NCBI RefSeq assembly: GCF_001536285.1
Contig: NZ_FAOZ01000041.1
Coordinates: 1 to 64,000, forward strand
DNA length: 64,000 bases
Direction of reading: 5' to 3'
From: Parafrankia irregularis
Lineage (GTDB): Bacteria; Actinomycetota; Actinomycetes; Frankiales; Frankiaceae
Shown: positions 15,306 to 24,200 of the stretch, piece after piece
How the letters are laid out: every line of letters starts with the position of its first letter
How positions within the stretch are numbered: the first letter of the stretch is position 1
The notes under the pieces: model-generated
The model's input: only the letters and a program-made list of their open reading frames with translations
What the model was told of the DNA's origin: nothing
Databases searched by the model: none
Position numbers and translations under genes: made by a program

Positions 15306-18197
15306 TCAGGTCTCCGTGCCATCGCTCGGCAGATCCACGGGATCCAACCGCAGCAGATCCTCCGTCGTCGGCGTGGCGAGCTCCGCGACGCGCTGAGCCT
15401 GGTTCTCCGTCATCCGCTGGAAAACCTGGCGGGCGAGCCGGCCGTTACCGAAGCCGCGGTTGCGGGGGAGCGCCTCGAAATAGGTGTCCAGGGCCGCGAC
15501 GGTCGGCTCGGGGAGCTGGTACTCGTGCTGGCGGCACTGGCTGGCGACGATCCGGGTGAGCTCCGCCGAGCTGTAGTCCTCGAAGGTGAGGGTGCGGGAG
15601 AACCGCGAGGCCAGCCCCGGATTCGAGGCCACGAACCGGCCCATCTCCGCCGGATAGCCGGCCACGATGACCACGATCCGGTCACGGTGGTCCTCCATCA
15701 GCTTGACCAGGGTGGCGATGGCCTCCTGGCCGAAGTCGTTCCCCAGCCCGTGCGGGACGAGGGAGTAGGCCTCGTCGATGAACAGCACACCGCCCAGCGC
15801 CCGCCGGAAGACCGCCTGCGTCTTCGGCGCGGTATGGCCGACGTACTCGCCCACCATGTCCGACCGGTCGGTCTCGACCAGGTGGCCGTGCTCGAGGATG
15901 CCGAGCGTGGCGAGCAACCGGCCGTAGAGCCGTGCCACCGTCGTCTTCCCGGTCCCCGGATTACCCGCGAACACCAGGTGCCGGCTCAGCGGCGGCGCCG
16001 GCAGGCCGGCCTCCTGCCGGCGCCGGACCGTCTGCATGAGCTTGACCTGCGCGCCGACGTCCTGCTTGACCCGGTCCAGGCCGACCAGCCCGGTGAGCTC
16101 GGCCAGCAGGTCCTCCAGGGTCTCGGCCGCTTCCGACCCGGACCCGGCGCCGTCCCCGCCGGCGCCGACGCCGGCGCGACCGGCAGTTCCCCCGCCGAGC
16201 GCGGTGGCGGCGCCGATGGCGGTCGCCGCGGTGGCGCCGGGGCCGGAGCGGCCCGTGCCGGGCAGGTGCGACTGGCGCACGCCGTCGGTCTCGCAGCGCT
16301 CGAAGTGCGGCTCGGCACCCTCGGCCAGGCTCAGGTCCGTCTCGCAGTCCGCGATCCGGCAGCCGATGAGCCTGGGCCGGGCGCCGGCGCCGATGTGCAC
16401 CGCGGGGAAGGCGGAGCCGGCGATCTCGCACCGCTCGAACGTGCCCGCTCCACCGTCGCCGATGAACAGACCGTTCTTGCCCGGGCGGCGCAGCCGGGTC
16501 GACCGGACGTCGGGAGCCGCGCCGGTCCAGACGACCAGGCCTGAACCGCCGGTGTCCTCGATCCGGCAGTCCTCGATCAGAGTGCGGGCACGGCCAGCCA
16601 GCACCACGCCGGCCGTGCCGGTCCGCTCGACCCGGCAGGCACGCAACGTGGCCTCGGTGTCGACGCCGATCTGCACGCCCGCTCCGGACCCGCCGGTGAT
16701 CCGGCAGTCCGTACAGGTGACCGTCGTGCCGGTGGCCACGGTGAGCCCGGTGGCGTTGTCGTCCAGCTCGCAGCCGGTGGCCACCAGCGTCGCCGTGCCC
16801 TCGGCGTGGACGCCGGACATGACACTGCCCCGGACAGCGACCGCGGTCAGTCGGGCGACCGCGGCGCCCGCCAGGTGCAGGCCGTGCTCGCGCGTACCCC
16901 GCAGCCGGGCACCGGTCAGCTCACCGTGGGCGTCGCCGCCGAGATGGACGTTGCTGTAGCCGCTTTCCTCGACGGTCAGGTCCCGCAGCGCCGCCCGGGC
17001 CGCGTCGCTGGCGAAGACTCCGTTCGCGCCGCTGCCGCGCACCGTGAGGCTCTCGCCGTCCAGGGCCCCGCCGTCACGGGCGACCACCCCGCTGGTTCCG
17101 GCGGTGTCGACGTCACATTCCACCAGGCGCAGGACCGCGGTGCCGGTGACGACCGCGCCCGCCTGGGTGGGGCGGCGGATCCGGCACCGGGTGAGCGCGA
17201 CCTGGGCCGCGCCCTCGACGAGCAGCCCGTCCGCGCCTGCGTGGGCGACCTCGCATTCGACGAGACGCACACCGCCGCCCGCGTCGCCCGCGTGATCGGT
17301 GCCGTCGGCATCGTCCGAGTCGGTGGCGTCGGCACCGGCGGGCGCGGGCGTGGGCGCGGGTGCGGTGGCCAGCGGGGACGAGCCCAGCAGGCGCACCCCC
17401 TCCGCACCCGGGTACAGGAACTGGCAACCTGTCAGCGTCGCGGTGGCGCCTCCCTCGACGAGCAGTCCGCTGCGCCCGGCACGGTTGATCTCGCAGTCCC
17501 GCGCCAGCAGCGTCGCGCCGTCCCTGGCCCGCAGCCCGGAGCCGCTCACCCGGCTGACCCGGGTGCTGACGAGCTCCAGGGTGGCCGTGCCGCCGACCAC
17601 CAGGCCCGTCCCGGCGACGCCCTCGACGACGCAGCCGTCGAGGTGCACGCGCGAGTCACCCAGCACGTGCATCCCGGCCAGGTCGGCGCCGGCGAGCCGG
17701 CAGGCCCGCAGCCGGGCCCCGCCGCCGGCGATCTCCACCCGCCCACCGGCGATGTCGCAGTCGGTAAGATCGACGTCACCGGAACCGACGAACAGTGCGG
17801 CGGTGTCGGGCTGAGCGGCGACGACGATCAGCCCGACACCGGTCATGGTGACGGCCGCCGCGCTCACGACCACCGGGCCCGGCCCGCTCAGCCACACCGT
17901 CCCCGGCCCCCGCTCGGCGACCAGCCGCACCGGCCGGTCGAGGACGAGCCGCTCGGGATAACGGCCGGGGGCGATCGATACCGTGCCGCCGGCCGTCACC
18001 GCGTGCAGGGCGGCGGTGACAGTCGTGAACGCTCCCGGTCCGACCCGCGCCACCGCGGCATCGCGGGTGCCGTCGGCACGGCCGGCGCCGCGGTTCCCAT
18101 CGCCGGTGACCGGATCGTGGTCCGTCCCGGCGCCGCCATCCGCGGCGGGATCGACGCCGTCGGTGACGTGCCTCGGCCCGACCCGCAACCTGCGCAT
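15306..18197 (-). CDS. Right-handed beta-helix / EccA-like AAA+ ATPase fusion
   Basis: 963 residues. The ATG at 18197 has GGGGAGAAG upstream; the open frame runs to 18542 but that extension is unconserved and overlaps the next gene. Residues about 60-640 contain many short parallel beta-helix repeats (pectate-lyase/NosD style, as in VRLVECEVAHAGADGLLVEG). A Gly/Ala linker follows. The C-terminal 280 residues form a CbbX/EccA-type AAA+ module: Walker A GNPGTGKT at 745-752, Walker B GGVLFIDEAYSL, sensor region VIVAGYPAEM and arginine finger SNPGLASRFS. EccA-type ATPases act on type VII substrates or machinery. The gene lies downstream of the giant ESX-like gene on the same strand, 67 bases apart. 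Confidence 0.85.
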   Translation of the reverse strand: MRRLRVGPRHVTDGVDPAADGGAGTDHDPVTGDGNRGAGRADGTRDAAVARVGPGAFTTVTAALHAVTAGGTVSIAPGRYPERLVLDRPVRLVAERGPGTVWLSGPGPVVVSAAAVTMTGVGLIVVAAQPDTAALFVGSGDVDLTDCDIAGGRVEIAGGGARLRACRLAGADLAGMHVLGDSRVHLDGCVVEGVAGTGLVVGGTATLELVSTRVSRVSGSGLRARDGATLLARDCEINRAGRSGLLVEGGATATLTGCQFLYPGAEGVRLLGSSPLATAPAPTPAPAGADATDSDDADGTDHAGDAGGGVRLVECEVAHAGADGLLVEGAAQVALTRCRIRRPTQAGAVVTGTAVLRLVECDVDTAGTSGVVARDGGALDGESLTVRGSGANGVFASDAARAALRDLTVEESGYSNVHLGGDAHGELTGARLRGTREHGLHLAGAAVARLTAVAVRGSVMSGVHAEGTATLVATGCELDDNATGLTVATGTTVTCTDCRITGGSGAGVQIGVDTEATLRACRVERTGTAGVVLAGRARTLIEDCRIEDTGGSGLVVWTGAAPDVRSTRLRRPGKNGLFIGDGGAGTFERCEIAGSAFPAVHIGAGARPRLIGCRIADCETDLSLAEGAEPHFERCETDGVRQSHLPGTGRSGPGATAATAIGAATALGGGTAGRAGVGAGGDGAGSGSEAAETLEDLLAELTGLVGLDRVKQDVGAQVKLMQTVRRRQEAGLPAPPLSRHLVFAGNPGTGKTTVARLYGRLLATLGILEHGHLVETDRSDMVGEYVGHTAPKTQAVFRRALGGVLFIDEAYSLVPHGLGNDFGQEAIATLVKLMEDHRDRIVVIVAGYPAEMGRFVASNPGLASRFSRTLTFEDYSSAELTRIVASQCRQHEYQLPEPTVAALDTYFEALPRNRGFGNGRLARQVFQRMTENQAQRVAELATPTTEDLLRLDPVDLPSDGTET

Positions 18198-18264
18198 CTG
18201 CGTTCTTCTCCCCTGTCCACTGCCGTGCCCGCCCAGTCCGTCCCGTGCCTGTCCGCCCTGTCCG

Positions 18265-21200
18265 TCACATCGGCGGCGGCGGGGCGGGCGGGACGACGAC
18301 CGGTGGTGGTGCCGGGATGTTGTCCTGCGGACGCAGGCCGGCGGCGGTGAGCAGCAGGTAGGTCCCCATCGCCCGCTCACCCAGCCGCTCGACGAAGGAG
18401 AGGCCGATGTCGGCCAGGCCGCCGCGGTGGAAGTAGCGGCCGGAACCGAGCTGGTGTGCCAGGGCGCGGGCGCCGCCGACCGTCGAGCTGACGACCAGTG
18501 TGCCGGCGCCGCCCCAGGCCCCGGCGAGCGCGGCAGCCCCACCGGCCAGCGGGACGTAGTCCTTGGGCAGTCCGAACGCGGCGGCGTTGACGGCGTTGGC
18601 GACGAACGCGGCGACGAAGTTCACCGCGATGGTGGACTGGAAGTAGTCATAGGTGGTCTGCCGCCAGCGCGGTGGGTTCTCCGTCCCGCCCCATTCGTTG
18701 TCCCAGTGCTTGTCATGGTTGTACGGGTTGCGGTTGAAGTCCTTGCCGCCGTCGACGTTGGCGAGGCCGTCCTTGACGCCCTTGAGCCCGAGGGCGGAGC
18801 TGTCGTGGTACATGCTGTTGCCGGTCTTGATACCGCTGGCGATGCCCGCGCCGACCAGCGCCCGGAACCAGTCCTGCGGGTTGAGCTGGCCCTGGTTGAA
18901 GGCGAGGCCGATCAGCACCTGGGCGGTGAAGTCCAGGACGAACTCCTGGCTGAAGTCGAGCGCGGCCTTCTGCAGAATGCGGCGGGTGGGGCTGACGAAC
19001 TCGCCGGCAAGGCCGTCGATCGCCTTGTACTGCAGCCGGTTGGACTCCCGCCACATCCGGTTCTTGCCGCGGAACTCGCTCAGCCCGCCCCGGAACTCGA
19101 ACTCGCGGCCGACCTGGGAGAAGTCCCGGTGCTGGATGGACCACCGGTTCAGCGGGCCGCGCTCCCACACGGTGCCGGACAGCGAGCGGTAGCGCAGGAG
19201 CCGGCCGTTCGCGTCCGTCTCGCGCCACTGCTTGTGGAAGCTCTCCGTCTCCCGGAACACGCCGCCTCCGGAGTCGACCCGCTCCCGGAAGACACCGCCC
19301 TGGTCGAACTCCTTCCAGGCCCCGGTGCCGGCCGGCGCGTTCGCGGGCCGGGGGTTGGTGTACTGGCGGACCCGGCCGTCGACCAGCTCGCGCAGGACGT
19401 GACCGTTCGCGTCGACGTCGCGCCAGTGCGGCTGGCCGGTGCCGGGCGGCGCGTTGCCGGCCCACGTCCCGTCGCCCCGGGTGAACTGGCGGGTGCCGGC
19501 GCTGTTCGGCACGGGGGCGCCGTCCGCGCCGCGGATCTCGGCGCGCCAGGTGCCGTCGGGCATCCGCTGGGCGGTCAGCGACGTGCCCTTGCCCAGCGCG
19601 CGGACATCCCGGATCTGGTGCTGCACACCGGCGGCGTCGGCGCGGAAGTCGCGATAGGAGTCGTCCCACGAGCCGGACCAGCGTTCGTTGCGGCCGCTGG
19701 TGCGGACCCCGCTGTTCGTGCCGTCGTCCCAGCGCCACCTGCCGGTGCGGGCGTCTCCGGCGGCCTCGACGGTGATCCGCGCCGGGCCGGCCTGGCCCGC
19801 GCCGAGCGGGGCGTCTGAGAGCCACTGCTCCGACCGGCCGACGATCTGCCCCATCGTGTTGCGGGTGATGGTCTGCCCGGTGTGCACCGGGGCGAACGGG
19901 CCGTGGCCGTGGCCGCCCGGCGGCCTCGGGTTGAACAGCGGCCGGTGGCCCGCCCCGACCGTGCTCACGACATTGCCGGCGGCGTCGGTGTGCCGGACGA
20001 CCCGCAGCTGCCCGGCGGGGGCCCCGGTCGCGGTGCCGTCGACCCAGTGCTTCCCGTCGGCGAGGAAGTGCCGTTCGCCGTTCGCGACGACGTTCTTGGC
20101 GGAGTCGATCTCCCGCCAGTCCAGGGTGCGGGAGCCGGCGGCGGGCAGGTTGCCGTCCAGCGAGGCCCACTTCCCGTTCGCGGCCCGGCCGATCTCCACC
20201 GTGTTGCCGTTCTCCAGTTTGATCGCCCCGCGGACGAACAGCCCGTCCCGGGTGAAGTCGGAGAAGGAGCCCTCCGGGGTGATCGCCCGGACGCCGGTGG
20301 CCACCTGGGCGCCGTGGGCGTCGGTCTCGGTCCAGCGGAAGACCTGGTAGCGGCTGTCGCCGAGGATCGAGCCGCGGGCGGGGAAGTCGACGGCGCCCAG
20401 CTTCGACCCGGCGAGGTGCGAGACGGCCTTGCCGATCGGACGCCCGGGCAGGCCGGCCGGTGTCTTCCAGAGTGCGTCGGGCGGGCGCTGCTCGGCCCAC
20501 CGGGTGGTCTTCAGCGTGTTGCCGTTGCCCAGGACGTCGAGCGTCCCGGTGTCCTTGATCTGCGGCGAGAACTCCTTGAAGGCGTCGGTGGTCTGGAACC
20601 CGCCACCGGGCCTCGGGGCGACGGTGTACTCCCGGTAGTGCAGGGCCTTGGGGAAGAAGTTGACCGCCGAGTGGTAGCGCTGGGCCACCACCTGCGCGCC
20701 GTTCGCCCCGGTGTAGGTGTCCCGCCAGCTGGTGCTGAGCCAGCGGTGGTCCCGGACGCCCTCAAGGGTCAGCTGGCCGCCCGCGTCGAACCGGTACCAG
20801 CGCCACGACCCGTTCGCCTGCACCTCGGCGCGGATCACGCCGCTGTCGGCGGCCCGGCGGTACTCGCGCACCGTCCGGTCGGCGGGCCAGCCGTGCTGGT
20901 GGTCCGACCACAGCCGGCCCTCGGGAAGATCCTCGAAGACCCGGGTGCCCCGCCCGGCCGAGGCGCCCAGCGTGCCGTCGGCGGCGCCGCTCCACTGATG
21001 CCAGTAGCGCCGGCCGTCGCCGCCGCGGAAGACCTCCAGGGTGGGCCGCGGGTGGCCGTTGCCGTTGCCCAGGGTCTCCCGGGCGTAGAACGACGTCCGG
21101 TCGCCGCCGACGAGCTCGATGTCGCCGTTGGCCTTCACCGTGACGGCGCCGCGGCTGTTGTAGCCGCGCACCGCCGGCGGGGCCTGTCCCGGGCCGAACC

Positions 21201-24200
21201 CGGCCCGCGGCGCCGCGTTCGCGTGCCCGGCTAGCGGGCGTCCGGCGCCGTCCTGGCGCGCCCACTGGTTCGTGCGGTAGTCGACGGACAGGTGGGTGCC
21301 GTCGGCCTGGCCCTTGCGTCCCAGGAAGGAGATCCGCTCCGAGTGCAGTGCCCCGTCGTGGCCGATCACCCGGTAGTCGCCGCCGTGCGGGCCCGGCCCG
21401 GTGCTGGTGATCCGGTAGTCGGCGCCGTCGATGGTGACGCGGGTGTTCGGGACGGGGTTCCCGCCGTGGCGCAGCTCCAGCACCGGGTTGCCGGCCGGGT
21501 TCAGCGTGGTGTGCAGCCGGCTCGGGCCGAGGTTCCCCCGCGGGTCGCGCGGGGCGATGATCTCGTCGGTGAGGCCGCCGCCGGGTGTGTAGCGCTGCAT
21601 CTCCCCGGCGGCGTTGCTGAGCCGGAGCTCGCCGCCGGCCCCGATCTGCAGGGTGGGCCAGTCTCGCGGCGCGCCGCCGGGGGCAAGGTGGCGGCCGGTG
21701 CCGGCAACGATGTCGAGCTCCACCGCGCCGAACGGGTTCCCGCCCAGGTCGGAGGCGTTGAACCGGGTGGCGGTCTGGTTGCCGGCGGCGTCGTAGCGGT
21801 GCCAGGAGCCGTCGGCCGCGTTGGTGATCTGGTGCCCGCCACCCGGCTGGGCCTGGTAGGTGAAGTTGTCGGGCGCGGGCTGGCCCGGCCGGTGCAGGGT
21901 CGCCGTCCCGGCGGTGAAGTCGATCTCCAGGCGGCCGGCCGCCGCACCGGCCGGGCCCTGGACGTCGAGCCCGGCGCCGGTCTGGTCGCCGGCGCCGTCG
22001 AAGCGCAGCGTCGAGTTGTCGGCCGCGTTGGTGAGCTGGTGCCCGCCGCCGGGCAGCGGCTGGTACGCGAAGTTGTCGGGGGCCGGCTGGCCGGGGCGGT
22101 GCAGGGTGGCCGCGCCACCGGTGAAGTCGATCTGCAGGCGGCCGGCGGCCGCGCCGCCCGGGTCGCGGACGTCGAGGCCGGCGGCGGTCCGGGTGCCGGT
22201 GTGGTCGAAGCGGTGCCAGGAGTTGTCGGCGGCGCGGGTGATCTGATGCCCGCCACCGGGCCGGAGCTGGTAGGTGAAGTCGTCCGGGACGGGCTGCCCC
22301 GGCCGGTGCAGCGTCGCCGTGCCCGCGGCGAGGTCGGTCTCCAGATGGCCGGCCGCCTGGCCGTTCGCCTCGCGGATGTCGAAACGGGCGGCGGTCAGGT
22401 CGCCGGCGGCGTCGAACCGCTGCCAGGACCCGTCGGCGGCCCGGGTGATCTGGTGCGCGCCACCGGGCAGCGCCTGGTAGACGACGTTGTCGGGTACCGC
22501 CTGGCCCGGCCGGTGCAGGCGGCCCGTGCCGGCGACGATGTCGATCTCCAGCTGGCCGGCGGGCAGACCGCCCGCCCGTACCTCGAACAGCGCGCCGGTC
22601 TGGTTGCCGGCGGCGTCATAGCGAAGCCAGGACCCGTCGGCGGCGCGGGTGATCTGGTGCGCGCCACCGGGCAGCGGCTGGTAGGTGAAGTTGTCGGGGG
22701 CGGGCTGGCCCGGGCGGTGCAGGGTCGCCGTGCCGGCGGTGAAGTCGATCTCCAGGCGGCCGGCCGCGACAGCGGCCGCACCACCCGGGCCGGCCGCACC
22801 ACCCGGGCCGGCGGGGCCGGCCGGGCCGTGGACGTCGAGCCCGGCGTGGGTCAGCTGGCCGGCGGCGTCGTATTCGCGGAACAGGCCCGCGTCCGCCGGG
22901 TCGGAGATCCGGAACCCGCCGTGCCCGAGTTCGGTGACCTCGCCGCGGAAGATCACCGTGCCCGCGCGGTCGATGACGGTCCCGAGCTCGGGTCCGGCGT
23001 GGGCGGCCGCTCCCGTCCCGGCGGGCGCCGGGACGTCGAGGTTCAGGTGCAGCCCGCCGGCCAGCGGCCGGCCATAACCGTGGACGGCGCCGTCCGGCCC
23101 GAGCTGGCGGATGTCGGTGGGGCGCATGCCACCGAGCAGCCGGGGGCGTTCGAGCAGGGAGAGCCGTAGCGCCTCGTCGTCCGCCGCCTGCAGCCGGTTG
23201 ACGTCGAGGCCCAGATCGTCGAGCCGGCCCTGCGCGACGTCGAACCGGGCCGCGGCGCTCTCCAGGTTCGCACCGGCCTCCAGCTGGGCCGGCGTGGCGA
23301 CCGTCTTGCCCTTGCCGGCGCCCGCCACCGACGTACCCTCGCCGAGCGGCCGGGTGTCCGGGCCCGGGTGCAGGTCGTCGTGGACGGTGCGGGCCTCGGC
23401 GAGCTGGTGGCGGGCGATCTTGAACTCCGCCCAGGCGTGGTCGGTCGCCGCCGCGAACGGGTCGTCCACCCCGCGGGCCCGCAGCCCGGCGGCGAGCTTC
23501 GCCTGGACGGCCTCGGCGACGTGCAGGTTCTTCTCCGCCCGGGCGATCTTCTGGGCCGCGGCCAGTGGGTCGCTCCCGTTCCCGCCGCCGAGCCGGGTGA
23601 TCTCCAGGTTCTCCCGGGCGAGGCGCACCTCGGCGGAGATCCGGGTGAAGTCGTTCAGCGCGTTGCTGATCGCCGCGCCGCCGTCGCGCGCACCGCCCTC
23701 CACCGCCCGAGCGCTCACCGCCTCCGTGGCCGTGGCCGGCGTTGGCGGGCTGAACGGTTGCGGGCCGGGGGCGTGTGGCGGGGCGAGCAGGTCGAGCGCC
23801 GAGTGGACCGAGGGGTCGCGCGGCTCTGGCAGCCCCTGGCCACCATCGGCTGACCGGGCGGTCAGCCCCAGGTCGTCGCCGTGCACGGTGCCGAGGGTGC
23901 CCTGCTGCAGGCCCGCCAGCTCGCCCGGCCGGCCCAGCTCCCCGGTGTGCGGGGCCGGGTGCACCGGTGCCGCGATCTGCACGCCGTTCGCACCGATGAG
24001 CAGCTCGGTCCGGGCCGGCGGAGCGAGGGCCGCCGGGCTCGGCAGGGCACCGCCGAGTGCCGCCGCGGCGGGCGGGGCGGTCACGGCCGGCGGCGGCGCG
24101 ATCTGCTGGGCTACGTGGCTGGGCGGGGTCAGCTGGGTGGGCGGGGTCAGCTGGGACGGCGCGGGCGCCGATGGCGCGTCGAAGGCGCGGCCCGGGAACA

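Noticed and set aside
18198-18542. N-terminal extension of the beta-helix/AAA gene
   Set aside because: Ser/Arg/Pro-rich, overlaps the end of the giant gene, and the ATG at 18197 has a good ribosome site.
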